Notes: generated by a model not told the origin, from the sequence alone. DNA of 64,000 bases from Marinifilum breve (GCF_003202155.1 NZ_QFLI01000015.1:46889-110888); one strand, 5' to 3'. Positions 30,058 to 39,268 are shown, numbered from the stretch's first letter. Program-made: numbers and translations.

Positions 30058-31104
30058 CTAATTATTTTCTGGGCGAAGTTTACGAACAGCAGTTCCTGCT
30101 TGCCACATTTCACTTTCGCGTAATTCCTTCAATTCTTCTTCCAACTTCACACGATAGTTTTCTTCACTATTAGAGTCGATAGAACGTTGAGCCTCGTTAC
30201 CAGCAGCAACTTCTTTGTATAGTTTTTCGAAAACTGGCTTGGTAGCATCACGGAAAGGCTTCCACCAATCCAATGCTCCACGTTGTGCTGTAGTTGAAGT
30301 ATTTGCATACATCCAGTCCATACCGTTCTCTGCAACCAATGGCATCAAACTTTGAGTCAATTCCTCAACCGTTTCATTGAAAGCTTCAGATGGAGAGTGA
30401 CCATTGGCACGAAGAACTTCATACTGAGCAGCAAAAATACCCTGAATACATCCCATCAAAGTACCACGCTCACCCGTAAGATCTGAGTACACCTCTCTTT
30501 TGAATGTAGTCTCGAACAGGTAACCTGAACCAACACCAATACCCAAAGCAACAACTCTATCGAAAGCTTTTCCTGTTGCATCCTGGAAAATTGCATAAGA
30601 TGAATTCAAACCTCTACCTTCCAGGAACATTCTTCTCAAACTGGTTCCTGAACCTTTTGGTGCAACCAAGATTACATCAACATCTGCAGGAGGAACAATT
30701 CCTGTACGTTCTTTATATGTGATTCCAAATCCGTGCGAGAAATACAATGCTTTCCCTGGAGTCAAATATTTCTTAACAGTTGGCCAAACAGCAATCTGAC
30801 CAGCATCCGATAGTAAATATTGAATGATAGTTGCCTTCTCTAAAGCTTCCTCAATTTCGAAAAGCGTTTCACCTGGAACCCAACCGTCGGCTACGGCCTT
30901 ATCCCAAGTTTTTGATTCTTTACGCTGACCAATGATTACATTAAAGCCGTTATCTTTTAGGTTTAATGACTGACCTGGCCCTTGTACACCATAACCAATA
31001 ATTGCAATGGTTTCCTCTTTTAATACTTCGCGAGCTTTTTCCAATGGAAATTCTTCACGAGTTACTACTTGTTCTTCTGTGCCGCCAAAATTAATTGTTG
31101 CCAT
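30058..31104 (-). CDS. ilvC: Ketol-acid reductoisomerase
   Basis: 348 residues. It isomerises and reduces acetolactate or acetohydroxybutyrate with NADPH and Mg in Val/Ile synthesis. The Rossmann motif is GYGVQGPGQSLNLKDNG, followed by GQRKESKTWD, in which the Arg and Ser suit NADP binding. Metal and catalytic segments include SHGFGITY, APKGSGTSLRR, SDLTGERGTLMG and QYEVLRANGHSPSEAFNE. Length is slightly above the usual 330 of class I enzymes, with small insertions. It is the last gene of the ilvD-B-N-C unit, 72 bp after ilvN. Confidence 0.95.
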   Translation of the reverse strand: MATINFGGTEEQVVTREEFPLEKAREVLKEETIAIIGYGVQGPGQSLNLKDNGFNVIIGQRKESKTWDKAVADGWVPGETLFEIEEALEKATIIQYLLSDAGQIAVWPTVKKYLTPGKALYFSHGFGITYKERTGIVPPADVDVILVAPKGSGTSLRRMFLEGRGLNSSYAIFQDATGKAFDRVVALGIGVGSGYLFETTFKREVYSDLTGERGTLMGCIQGIFAAQYEVLRANGHSPSEAFNETVEELTQSLMPLVAENGMDWMYANTSTTAQRGALDWWKPFRDATKPVFEKLYKEVAAGNEAQRSIDSNSEENYRVKLEEELKELRESEMWQAGTAVRKLRPENN

Positions 31105-31176
31105 TTTTTTAATTTTTTATTCTGGTTAAATAATATTAGATATTCTATATGCTACAGGGGTTTATACCTGCTTTAA

Positions 31177-31692
31177 TTAGTGTGATAACTCTTTCAAATA
31201 ACTTGTAAACTCTTTTTTCTGACAAGAAACTGCTACTCTTCCTGATCTTGCAAACTGCAGTACGCCATATTGTTCCAACTCATTGAACAATTCCTGATTC
31301 TCTGCTTTGTATCCAACTCGCTCGATTACTAAAAAGTCAGGATTTACTGTAAGTATCTTTGCATTTTGTCTTCTGATCAAAGCTTCAAGATTTCCATTCA
31401 ACTTTGGAGAATTGGCAATCTTGAATAGTGCCACTTCCTGATGAACGATTTCTTCCGCTTCGAAATAAAGCGCCTTAAATACGCCTATAATTTTTTCCAG
31501 TTGTCGAACCACATTCTCAATTTTCTTTTCATCAGAAAAAACAACGATGGTATATCGAGACACTCCCTTAACTTCAGATTCTGAAACCGTAAGACTTTCA
31601 ATATTTATTTTGCGACGAGAGAAAACTATGGTTACCTCATTCAACAATCCTATATTATTTTCGGAAAAAACCGTTATTGTATATTCTTTCAT
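31177..31692 (-). CDS. ilvN: Acetolactate synthase small (regulatory) subunit
   Basis: 171 residues from ATG at 31692 (MKEYTITVFSENN); an upstream ATG at 31704 adds four residues (MLKK). The N-terminal ACT domain (ENNIGLLNEVTIVFSRRKIN) binds Val and confers feedback inhibition on the catalytic subunit. The C-terminal ALS_ss region (LEALIRRQNAKILTVNPDFL) follows. It is located 72 bp after ilvB, as expected. Confidence 0.93.
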   Translation of the reverse strand: MKEYTITVFSENNIGLLNEVTIVFSRRKINIESLTVSESEVKGVSRYTIVVFSDEKKIENVVRQLEKIIGVFKALYFEAEEIVHQEVALFKIANSPKLNGNLEALIRRQNAKILTVNPDFLVIERVGYKAENQELFNELEQYGVLQFARSGRVAVSCQKKEFTSYLKELSH

Positions 31693-31776
31693 TTTCTTTA
31701 GCATTTAGTAACTAGTATTAAATAGTTGGATGTATAATCACTCTTTTATTACTCATTATTAATTCTTAATTACTAA

Positions 31777-33513
31777 TTATTCCAGTCTCATTTCAGATAC
31801 CGCAGCTCCTGGAGCGATCATTGGCAATACATTACTTTCTGTTTCTACAACCACTTCAAGGAAGAAAGCTCCTGGGAAGTCAAGCATCTCCTGAATCGCA
31901 TCCTGCAACTCTTCACGCTTGCTAACTCTTTTTGCCTTAATTCCATATCCTTCTACAATTTTCACAAAATCAGGATTGTCCATCTCAGTGTATGAGAATC
32001 GCTGTTCAAAGAATAAATCTTGCCACTGGCGTACCATTCCAAGGAACGAGTTGTTCAATACAATCGACTTCACCGGCAATTTGTACTGGCGAATTACTGC
32101 CAATTCCTGAATGGTCATCTGGAAACCTCCATCACCCGAAACCGAAACAACGGTTGCATTTGGATCTGCAATTTGAGCTCCAATTGCTGCTGGCATTCCA
32201 AAACCCATGGTACCCAATCCACCAGAGGTAACCTGTGTATTCGGATTCTTGAACTTGTAATACCTTGCACTTGTCATTTGGTGCTGCCCTACATCTGTAC
32301 AAAGTACTGCCTCACCATTGGTTTTTTCAGACAGGCAATCAATTACCTCAGCCATATTAATTCTCTCACGAGAGGAGTGCGTTTGCTTTTCAATTACCTT
32401 TTCATACTCCAATTGGTAATAATCTTTGAAGGTCTGCATCCACTCTTCACGTTCCGAACCACTTACCACTTTATTCAATTCCGTTAATGCCTGCTTGGCG
32501 TCTGCCAATACCGGAATATCAACACTTATATTTTTGTTGTGCTCAGATCTATCAATATCGATATGAACAATTTTTGCCTGCTTGGCATATTTCGAGGTAT
32601 CTCCAGTTACACGATCATCGAAACGCATCCCAATGGCAATCAAAACATCACATTGATTGGTATTCATATTAGGACCGTAGTTCCCGTGCATTCCCAACAT
32701 TCCCACATACAATGGATGATCAGTAGGGAATGATGACAAACCCAATAAGGTACAGGCAACAGGTGTTTGTGTCTTTTCAGCAAACTCCATCAACTCCTGC
32801 TCTGCTCCCGACAATAAAATTCCTTGCCCTGCAAGTATCATTGGTTTCTTGGCAGAATTAATCAACTCAGCTGCCGCTGATATCTCATCCATATTTAGCT
32901 TTGGTACCGGCTGATACGAACGAATCCCTTTACATCTTTCATACTTGTATTCAGTTTTCTGAACCTGTGCATCCTTAGTGATATCAATCAATACAGGTCC
33001 TGGACGTCCTGTGCGTGCAATGTAAAAGGCTTTTGCCATTACCTCTGCAATCTCTTCCACTTTTGTGATTTGGAAATTCCATTTGGTAACTGGCATCGAA
33101 AGTCCAACCATATTGGTTTCCTGGAATGCATCCGATCCCAATAAACCACTATGAACCTGTCCTGTAATTACAACCATTGGAGTTGAATCCAAATAAGCAT
33201 CAGCCAAACCAGTCAAAAGATTTGTTGCTCCCGGTCCCGAAGTGGTAAAACAAACACCTGGTTTTTTAGTCAATCTGGCATAAGCTTGTGCACTGTGAGT
33301 TGCTCCTTGCTCATGGCGCGACATATAATGTTTTAGTTCTTTCTGATAATCGTATAGAGCATCGTAAACAGGCATGATGGCGCCACCTATGTATCCAAAC
33401 ATGGTATCAACACCTTCTTGTATTAAACTACGAACCAATATTTCTGCCCCAGATAAGGTTTCACCTGTATTATTCATCTCCTTGATATTTTCTGCTTTTG
33501 CTGCTGTTTCCAT
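31777..33513 (-). CDS. ilvB: Acetolactate synthase large (catalytic) subunit
   Basis: 578 residues. This TPP- and FAD-dependent enzyme joins pyruvate with pyruvate or 2-oxobutanoate. Signatures are GYIGGAIMPVYDAL, the catalytic Glu in SRHEQGATHSAQAYAR, TSGPGATNLLTGLADAYLDS, and the TPP motif VSGDGGFQMTIQELAVI through NNSFLGMVRQWQ. It follows ilvD with a 145-bp gap containing a palindromic repeat. ATG at 33513 is the first in-frame start; one at about 33477 (MNNTGE) is also possible. Confidence 0.95.
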   Translation of the reverse strand: METAAKAENIKEMNNTGETLSGAEILVRSLIQEGVDTMFGYIGGAIMPVYDALYDYQKELKHYMSRHEQGATHSAQAYARLTKKPGVCFTTSGPGATNLLTGLADAYLDSTPMVVITGQVHSGLLGSDAFQETNMVGLSMPVTKWNFQITKVEEIAEVMAKAFYIARTGRPGPVLIDITKDAQVQKTEYKYERCKGIRSYQPVPKLNMDEISAAAELINSAKKPMILAGQGILLSGAEQELMEFAEKTQTPVACTLLGLSSFPTDHPLYVGMLGMHGNYGPNMNTNQCDVLIAIGMRFDDRVTGDTSKYAKQAKIVHIDIDRSEHNKNISVDIPVLADAKQALTELNKVVSGSEREEWMQTFKDYYQLEYEKVIEKQTHSSRERINMAEVIDCLSEKTNGEAVLCTDVGQHQMTSARYYKFKNPNTQVTSGGLGTMGFGMPAAIGAQIADPNATVVSVSGDGGFQMTIQELAVIRQYKLPVKSIVLNNSFLGMVRQWQDLFFEQRFSYTEMDNPDFVKIVEGYGIKAKRVSKREELQDAIQEMLDFPGAFFLEVVVETESNVLPMIAPGAAVSEMRLE

Positions 33514-33554
33514 ATTGCTTGCTTTTAATAAAAAGTATTTATTTTATCCAAAAA

Positions 33555-33597
33555 CACCCCTCTGTCCTATCGGACATCTCCCCTAAAAGGGAGAATC
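33555..33597. repeat. Palindromic repeat fragment between ilvD and ilvB
   Basis: CACCCCTCTGTCCTATCGG followed by ACATCTCCCCTAAAAGGGAGA is an opposite-orientation relative of the element at 27758-27802 and of the TGAGGTA-type elements at 41.7, 52.1 and 55.1 kb. It holds a CTCCCCTAAAAGGGAG hairpin. Confidence 0.6.
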
Positions 33598-33658
33598 TGA
33601 TGCGATTGACATTCTCCTTTATTCTTTTACCTTTTATTTTTACCTTTTACCTTTAAAC

Positions 33659-35494
33659 TTATAGTTGTCGTATCGCTCCTTTGTCTGCCGAGGAGACTAG
33701 TTTTGAATAAGCCTGCAGTGCTTTCGAAACAACTCGGCCTCGGCCTCTTGGCTGATAAGCCTCTTTTCCGAATGCTTCCTCTTCGGCTCTTCTTTCTTGC
33801 AGTTCCTTATCCGAAATACAAACATTGATACTTCTGTTTGGGATACTGATTTCAATTTGATCTCCATCTTTAATGAGTGCGATAGCTCCTCCCGCTGCTG
33901 CTTCCGGAGAAACATGCCCAATGGATAAGCCTGAGGTTCCTCCTGAAAACCTTCCATCGGTAATGAGTGCACATTTGGCTCCCAATCCCATGGATTTTAA
34001 ATAGGACGTTGGGTACAGCATCTCTTGCATACCTGGTCCTCCCGATGGCCCTTCATATCGAATCACCACTACATCTCCAGCATTTATCTTTTTAGTAAGA
34101 ATTGCCTCACATGCATCTCTTTGCGATTGAAAAACTTTTGCCGTTCCAGTAAAATTGAATACCTCTTCGGCAACACCTGCTGTCTTCACAACACAACCGT
34201 CAGGTGCAATATTTCCAAACAATACAGCCAGTCCACCATCCTTGGTGTAAGCATGTTCCATGCTTCGAATACATCCATTTTCTCTGTCGTCGTCCAAATC
34301 GGTATAGAATTCATCCTGAGATGCAAAACTCAAGTTTCTTCCCTTTCTACCTGGGCTTGAATGATAAGTCGACAATGCTTTATCGCTAACCGTTTTCGAG
34401 TTTAGATTGTAATCATTCAAGGCTTCCTGTAATGTCGGGTAATCCACTCTACCAACACTGGTATTCAACAATCCACCATCTGCCAATTCACCAAGAATAC
34501 TCATGATTCCACCAGCGCGATTCACATCTTCGATGTAGTATTTATCCGAGTTTGGTGCTACCTTACAAAGGTTTGGTGTCTTACGCGATAGCTCATCCAT
34601 GTGCTTCATGGTAAACTCAACCTCTGCCTCGCTTGCAATTGCCAACAAGTGAAGAACTGTATTGGTTGATCCACCCATTGCAATATCCAAAGTCATCGCA
34701 TTCTTAAAGGCTTCAAATGTTGCGATTGATCTAGGCAAAACACTCTCATCTCCATCCTTGTAGTAGGCATTTGTAATCTCAACAACACACTTTGCAGCAT
34801 CCATAAACAGGCGCTTGCGATTCACATGAGTTGCCAAAACAGTTCCGTTTCCTGGCAATGCCAATCCCAATGCTTCGTTCAAACAGTTCATCGAATTGGC
34901 TGTGAACATTCCCGAGCACGATCCACAAGTTGGACAAGCAGATTCTTCAATCTCTTGCAATCTCTCATCGCTTACGCTGTCGTCTCCGGCTTTTACCATG
35001 GCGTCAACCAAATCAAGCTTTTCACCTTTCGATTCACCAGCTTCCATTGGACCTCCTGATACAAACACAGTTGGAATGTTCAGCCTCATTGCAGCCATCA
35101 TCATTCCTGGCGTAATTTTATCACAATTCGAGATACAGATCATGGCATCTACCTTGTGCGCATTACACACATACTCCACACTATCAGCAATAACTTCTCT
35201 TGATGGAAGTGAATACAACATGCCGTCATGTCCCATGGCAATCCCATCGTCGATGGCTATGGTGTTAAACTCAGCAGCAAAGCAGCCCGACTTCTCAATC
35301 TCCTGCTTTACCATTTGCCCAACATCCTTTAAATGAACGTGTCCGGGAACAAATTGTGTAAAAGAGTTTACTACAGCAATAACAGGTTTGCCAAACATCT
35401 CTTCTTTCATTCCGTTGGCACGCCAAAGGCTTCTGGCTCCTGCCATTCTTCGGCCCTGTGTGGTTTGATTACTTCGTAACGGTTTCTTATACAT
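33659..35494 (-). CDS. ilvD: Dihydroxy-acid dehydratase
   Basis: 611 residues. This Fe-S enzyme dehydrates dihydroxyisovalerate and dihydroxymethylvalerate to the keto acids. Cluster and active-site motifs are [35 protein letters not shown], and [19 protein letters not shown] near the C-terminus. Start [21 protein letters not shown] is the family norm. It is the first structural gene of ilvD-ilvB-ilvN-ilvC and lies downstream of two attenuators in series (35588-35889), 94 bp from the second terminator. Confidence 0.96.
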   Translation of the reverse strand: MYKKPLRSNQTTQGRRMAGARSLWRANGMKEEMFGKPVIAVVNSFTQFVPGHVHLKDVGQMVKQEIEKSGCFAAEFNTIAIDDGIAMGHDGMLYSLPSREVIADSVEYVCNAHKVDAMICISNCDKITPGMMMAAMRLNIPTVFVSGGPMEAGESKGEKLDLVDAMVKAGDDSVSDERLQEIEESACPTCGSCSGMFTANSMNCLNEALGLALPGNGTVLATHVNRKRLFMDAAKCVVEITNAYYKDGDESVLPRSIATFEAFKNAMTLDIAMGGSTNTVLHLLAIASEAEVEFTMKHMDELSRKTPNLCKVAPNSDKYYIEDVNRAGGIMSILGELADGGLLNTSVGRVDYPTLQEALNDYNLNSKTVSDKALSTYHSSPGRKGRNLSFASQDEFYTDLDDDRENGCIRSMEHAYTKDGGLAVLFGNIAPDGCVVKTAGVAEEVFNFTGTAKVFQSQRDACEAILTKKINAGDVVVIRYEGPSGGPGMQEMLYPTSYLKSMGLGAKCALITDGRFSGGTSGLSIGHVSPEAAAGGAIALIKDGDQIEISIPNRSINVCISDKELQERRAEEEAFGKEAYQPRGRGRVVSKALQAYSKLVSSADKGAIRQL

Positions 35495-35587
35495 TTCGGT
35501 TAATAGTTAAATCGTTTATCTTGTGTTTGTTCTCACTTAATCTCTTGCTTGTAGCGCTTTCAAACTTGTGCTGAGCGCAGTCGAAGC

Positions 35588-35619
35588 AAAAAAAAACGCC
35601 CTTCCTTTTGGGAAGAGCG
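35588..35619 (-). terminator. Second (promoter-distal) attenuator terminator ahead of ilvD
   Basis: A 9-bp GC-rich stem CGCTCTTCC/GGAAGGGCG (plus-strand arms 35597-35605 and 35611-35619, one G:U) with a 5-nt loop and a run of nine T on the minus strand. It starts 25 nt after the stop of leader B. Its 5' arm and loop sequence TCTTCCC is complementary to GGGAAGA within leader B (35660-35666). Confidence 0.9.
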
Positions 35620-35643
35620 CTCATAAATTCGTTTGCTTCGAAG

Positions 35644-35733
35644 TTATTGTGTGTGCACGTCTTCCCTGATCCTCATTCTAATAATGACGATAGAAATAAT
35701 AATGACGATAATGACTACGTTAAATGATAACAT
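35644..35733 (-). CDS. ilv leader peptide B (Val/Ile attenuation peptide)
   Basis: A 29-codon ORF from ATG at 35733 to TAA at 35644. It reads MLSFN, then VVIIVIIISIVII (residues 6-18, 12 of 13 being Val or Ile), then RMRIREDVHTQ. It contains a single Leu (residue 2), so it would report Val and Ile supply but hardly Leu. It lies between terminator A upstream and terminator B downstream, immediately ahead of ilvD. It has the same codon number as the leuA leader. Low Val-tRNA or Ile-tRNA would stall the ribosome on the run and free GGGAAGA (codons 23-25) to capture the 5' arm of terminator B. Confidence 0.85.
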   Translation of the reverse strand: MLSFNVVIIVIIISIVIIRMRIREDVHTQ

Positions 35734-35747
35734 ACAATAACCTGATC

Positions 35748-35779
35748 AAAAAAAAGCCCCTTCGTTTTGAAGAGGCTTT
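35748..35779 (-). terminator. First (promoter-proximal) attenuator terminator of the ilv operon
   Basis: An 11-bp stem AAAGCCTCTTC/GAAGGGGCTTT (arms 35769-35779 and 35753-35763, one G:U) with a 5-nt loop and eight T on the minus strand. It starts 26 nt after the stop of leader A. The 3'-arm word GGGGCTTT is repeated exactly inside leader A (35820-35827), so that copy can pair with the 5' arm as an antiterminator. Confidence 0.9.
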
Positions 35780-35805
35780 AGATATTTTGTAACAATTAAA
35801 TTCGT

Positions 35806-35889
35806 TTACTTAAACATGCAAAGCCCCGTTCTGTGTCCTAGAAGGACAAGAATAATGACGTTAATAATAATGACTGTGCTTAAACGCAT
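35806..35889 (-). CDS. ilv leader peptide A (Ile/Val/Leu attenuation peptide)
   Basis: A 27-codon ORF from ATG at 35889 to TAA at 35806: MRLST, then VIIINVIILVLL (residues 6-17, 11 of 12 being Ile, Val or Leu), then GHRTGLCMFK. Unlike leader B it includes Leu codons within the run. The Thr-Gly-Leu codons at 21-23 contain GGGGCTTT, identical to the 3' arm of the downstream terminator. A small GTCC/GGAC hairpin overlaps codons 15-18 and could act as a pause site. It is the first of two tandem attenuators. The 11-nt word AAACGAATTTA occurs after both leaders, which suggests that one arose by duplication of the other. Confidence 0.83.
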   Translation of the reverse strand: MRLSTVIIINVIILVLLGHRTGLCMFK

Positions 35890-35964
35890 GTTGTAATTTT
35901 TTTTGTTTGTTTTTAATTTTGTCAACGAACATTTACAATCTTTCTTTCGATCTGATTACGCTGA

Positions 35965-35985
35965 CAAATCTATGCGACAAATGTA
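35965..35985 (-). promoter_or_regulatory. Candidate promoter region of the ilv operon
   Basis: Two minus-strand boxes fit TAnnTTTG: TAGATTTG (35965-35972) and TACATTTG (35978-35985), 76 and 89 bp before the leader A ATG. No clean TTTG is seen at the -33 spacing, only T-rich runs. Beyond this, 35986-36282 is AT-rich and holds no recognisable gene. Confidence 0.4.
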
Positions 35986-36282
35986 TGTGAAAAAATCTTT
36001 TTTTTCCAAATCCTACGATTCCCAATTCCTGTTTTTACGAAATTTAAATTCTAAACAACTTTCATAACACCTTGATTTTCTGACACTATTATTTTTACAG
36101 GTTTTTTATGAAAATGTAAGCTTCAATTCAATTTTATCGTGCAAAACTTATTTTTCGCAAAGCTTTGCGCTGATGATTTTTCATACAAAATGAATAAAAA
36201 AGGAGCAATTCACTACTATTTTTTCATGTTTCCAATGTTCGATTCGAACATATTAACACTTCAAATTTTCGCTTTTATTCTT

Positions 36283-36657
36283 TTAGTGATTACATGAATG
36301 TCCATCAGCTCCATGCTGGTGGTTGCATGTTTCTCCGCTATCTTGTACCAATCCTGAAATAAATTGTTGTACCAATTCATCAGCATTACCCGAACATCCG
36401 CGAACTACCTCAATTCCATTGTTGTAAAGTACATTAATGGCACCTTGACCAATTCCTCCAGCAAGCATTACCTTAACGCCAGCTTCTGCCAATAATGGAG
36501 CAATGTTCGACTTACAACCACAACCTTGTGGCGAATCCATGATTTCACTTCCTACAATCTCGTTCTGCTCAGAAATTGTATAGATATTATAAAACTCACA
36601 ATGTCCGAAATGGCCATCAACTTGTTTGCTACTGGTAACTGGTACTGCAATCTTCAT
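36283..36657 (-). CDS. NifX/NifB-C-terminal-like (dinitrogenase cofactor family) protein with Cys/His tail
   Basis: 124 residues. The RNase-H-like FeMo-cofactor-carrier fold is recognisable from MKIAVPVTSSKQVDGHFGHCEFY at the start, then SPQGCGCKSNIAPLLAEAGV and MLAGGIGQGAINVLYNNGIEV. The C-terminal 17 residues (GETCNHQHGADGHSCNH) are rich in His and Cys and probably bind metal. Orphan members occur in many anaerobes without nitrogenase, often near Mrp-type ATPases; no nif gene is seen here. Function is probably Fe-S or metal handling (inference). It is a single gene with its own upstream gap. Confidence 0.8.
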   Translation of the reverse strand: MKIAVPVTSSKQVDGHFGHCEFYNIYTISEQNEIVGSEIMDSPQGCGCKSNIAPLLAEAGVKVMLAGGIGQGAINVLYNNGIEVVRGCSGNADELVQQFISGLVQDSGETCNHQHGADGHSCNH

Positions 36658-36824
36658 TCGTTTATTTTCTTTTGATTAACTACTACAAAATGAGAATATA
36701 CTCATTTCAAGCCTCAAAAGTACAAAACAATAATAAGCGTGCAAACTTATGTGCTTGCTATTTGTATTTTACAGATTGAGAATAGCTTTCTGCACCACAT
36801 TACCTTGCTACTATTCTACCTTTT

Positions 36825-36864
36825 GACTATTCGACTATTCGACTATTCGACTATTCGACTGTTC
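36825..36864. repeat. Octamer tandem repeat, five copies (GACTATTC)
   Basis: Four exact copies of GACTATTC and one GACTGTTC, directly at the 3' end of the FtsX-type permease gene; the last unit overlaps its stop codon by two bases. A related array lies upstream of the same gene. Confidence 0.9.
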
Positions 36865-39268
36865 ATTCATATTTAATCGAATCAACCGGATTTAGATTGG
36901 CTGTTCTGTAGGACTGGTAGCTTACTGTTAAAATGGCAATAATTCCCACAATAAACACAGGTACTACAAACAGCAATACTGATATTTCCATTTGTGAAGC
37001 AAAGCCATTCAACCAATAGCTGATGCCAAAGTAGAACAATGGCAACATTACCACTGTTGCAATAATCAGGAGTCTAAAATATTCCTTCGATAGCATCAGC
37101 AGTATGGTTTTAACACTTGCGCCTAAAACCTTACGAACTCCGATCTCTTTTTTGCGTTGGTTGGCTGTAAAGGCTGACAAGCTTAACAATCCCAAAGTAG
37201 TAATGATGATCCCCAGTAAGGCAAATATTCCAAACACTTTCCCAAACCTGATATCATCCTGATATTGTGCTTCGTAAGCTTCATTCAACACATAGTAGTT
37301 AAAAGGGTTCCCATCAAATAAATCCTGGTACTTCTCCTCAATAAAATGGATCAGTTTCTTGGAAACCGGACTTTCCAGTTTTACAGACAGGCTTCCCAAC
37401 AAACCAGGTTGGGTATGGAAAATAATAGGTTCATGTTCTTCCTTTGGAGTTTGATGTGCATAATCCCTGATCACACCAATCACTTTTTTCTTTTCTCTGC
37501 TCAGGAATATATTGTCTCCAACAGCATCCGCTGGATCTTTGTATCCCAAATGATAAGCCGCTTTCTCATTTATCACTACGGCCTTGTTGTCCGAAAGATG
37601 AAGCTTAGAGAAGTTTCTCCCTTTTAGCATTTTCATTTCGTACAAATCCAGGAACTCCTCGTTTACCTGTATCAACCTGTAGTTTTTACTAGCTGTTGGT
37701 TCATCCCCTTCGCGGTAAATACTTCCCAAGTTCGATTTGATATCCTCACCCGGTACATAAGAAGAATAGGAAACTGACTTAATCTGTGGATGACGACTCA
37801 ACTCTTCGCGAAAGGCATCTCTTCGGTGAATTAAAGTGGAATCGCCAACCATTGGCGTACTTAATACAATGATATCATCCTTATTGAAACCCGGATCTAA
37901 CTTGTGCATGTGGTTCAACTGCATCATCACACTAAAGGTACCGGCAATCAATACAATCGAAATCACAAATTGCAACAATACCAGTCCTTTTCGAAGTACC
38001 AATCCAGACTTGCTTCCCTGGTATTCTCCCTTCAGCATCTTATTCATATCCGTAAAGTTCAATCCCCAAACCGGATACATTCCTGATATGAATACCCCAA
38101 TAAAGAGCATGGACAGTAAGTTCCAGTAAAACCAGCTTTGATTCCAAATGCTATATTTTACAGGAATGGCAGTTAGGTTTTTAAATCCAGACATGAACGA
38201 CTCTATGAAGATCACAGCCAGACCTACTGCAATCAAATTGATGAGCAAAGACTCCAATAAAAACTGCAGGATCACCTTGCTTCTTGAAGCTCCAACTACT
38301 TTTCGGAGACCTACCTCCTTGGCTCTTCCGATGTAGGATATGGTTGACAAGTTTAGGAAGTTTACCCAGGCAATCAGTATGATGAAGTAAGCAATGATGT
38401 ATAGAAAACTTACTGTCTTTTTATCTCCATTGGTTTCCAGCTCCTGCATGTAGTGAGAGGTCAGGTGAATGTCCTTAACTGGTTGCAAGTAAAAAAACAT
38501 TTCCAATTGGAATCGCTTCAGCACTTCACTGATTTTATTCTCGAGCAGTGCCGGCACCTTTTCCTCGATGAGCTTCGGATCGCTTCCTTTTTTTAATCTT
38601 ACGTAAGTATAGAAACCACTGTACAACCACGATTTCATAACCCTCGGACCATAATGACGAGACAAAGTTGCGTAAGAAATCAAAACATCGGTTTTACAGT
38701 GTACATTCGAAGGTCTATCCTTAAATACCCCTTTCACTTCCAAAGCCAAATCTTTGTTCATCTTCAGAAGTTTACCAACAGGATCCTCTCTTTGAAAATA
38801 CTTTCGTGCAGTACTTTCCGAAATCACCACTGCATTTTCTGTAGTTAATGCTTTCGCTCTGTCTCCCTTTACAAACTCAAAGGAAAATAGGTTCAGGTAT
38901 TCATTGTCTACCCAATATGCTCTGTCTTCCTGAAATACCTTATCCTTATAGCTAAAAATACCATGAGCATTGTAACAGTGCGCAACGGATTCAATCTCTG
39001 GAAATGCCTCCTGAAAAGTTTCTCCTACAGCAGGACAAGCAGATGCAAAACGAATCTCATCACCTTTCTGAGAGTGTCGTTCCCATCTTACGCGGTAGAT
39101 GTCATCCACATTATCATAGAAGTTGTCGTAGCTGCTGTGATAATTCACATACAAGGAAATAAACAAACAAGCGGCTATACCAATGGCAAGTCCAAGTATA
39201 TTTACCACAGAGAACGCACGGTGCTTAAGCAAATTGCGCCAGGCAATCAGGAAATAGTTTCGTATCAT
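36863..39268 (-). CDS. ABC transporter permease, MacB/FtsX type with two FtsX domains
   Basis: 801 residues from ATG at 39268 (MIRNYFLIAWRNLLKHRAFS), the usual start for this family; an ATG at 39319 adds 17 polar residues. The order is TM1 (VVNILGLAIGIAACLFISLY), a MacB-type periplasmic domain, three TM helices, a second FtsX unit (LVLRKGLVLLQFVISIVLI), a second periplasmic domain and three C-terminal helices. RKKEIGVRKVLGASVKTILL is the FtsX coupling motif. Such permeases pair with a LolD-type ATPase to move lipoproteins, peptides or toxins, but no ATPase gene lies beside it. Octamer repeats flank the gene. Confidence 0.88.
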   Translation of the reverse strand: MIRNYFLIAWRNLLKHRAFSVVNILGLAIGIAACLFISLYVNYHSSYDNFYDNVDDIYRVRWERHSQKGDEIRFASACPAVGETFQEAFPEIESVAHCYNAHGIFSYKDKVFQEDRAYWVDNEYLNLFSFEFVKGDRAKALTTENAVVISESTARKYFQREDPVGKLLKMNKDLALEVKGVFKDRPSNVHCKTDVLISYATLSRHYGPRVMKSWLYSGFYTYVRLKKGSDPKLIEEKVPALLENKISEVLKRFQLEMFFYLQPVKDIHLTSHYMQELETNGDKKTVSFLYIIAYFIILIAWVNFLNLSTISYIGRAKEVGLRKVVGASRSKVILQFLLESLLINLIAVGLAVIFIESFMSGFKNLTAIPVKYSIWNQSWFYWNLLSMLFIGVFISGMYPVWGLNFTDMNKMLKGEYQGSKSGLVLRKGLVLLQFVISIVLIAGTFSVMMQLNHMHKLDPGFNKDDIIVLSTPMVGDSTLIHRRDAFREELSRHPQIKSVSYSSYVPGEDIKSNLGSIYREGDEPTASKNYRLIQVNEEFLDLYEMKMLKGRNFSKLHLSDNKAVVINEKAAYHLGYKDPADAVGDNIFLSREKKKVIGVIRDYAHQTPKEEHEPIIFHTQPGLLGSLSVKLESPVSKKLIHFIEEKYQDLFDGNPFNYYVLNEAYEAQYQDDIRFGKVFGIFALLGIIITTLGLLSLSAFTANQRKKEIGVRKVLGASVKTILLMLSKEYFRLLIIATVVMLPLFYFGISYWLNGFASQMEISVLLFVVPVFIVGIIAILTVSYQSYRTANLNPVDSIKYE

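Noticed and set aside
35495-35900. T-box or metabolite riboswitch ahead of ilvD
   Set aside because: No T-box sequence or known aptamer core is visible, and the paired short ORFs rich in Ile/Val/Leu with terminators explain the region better.
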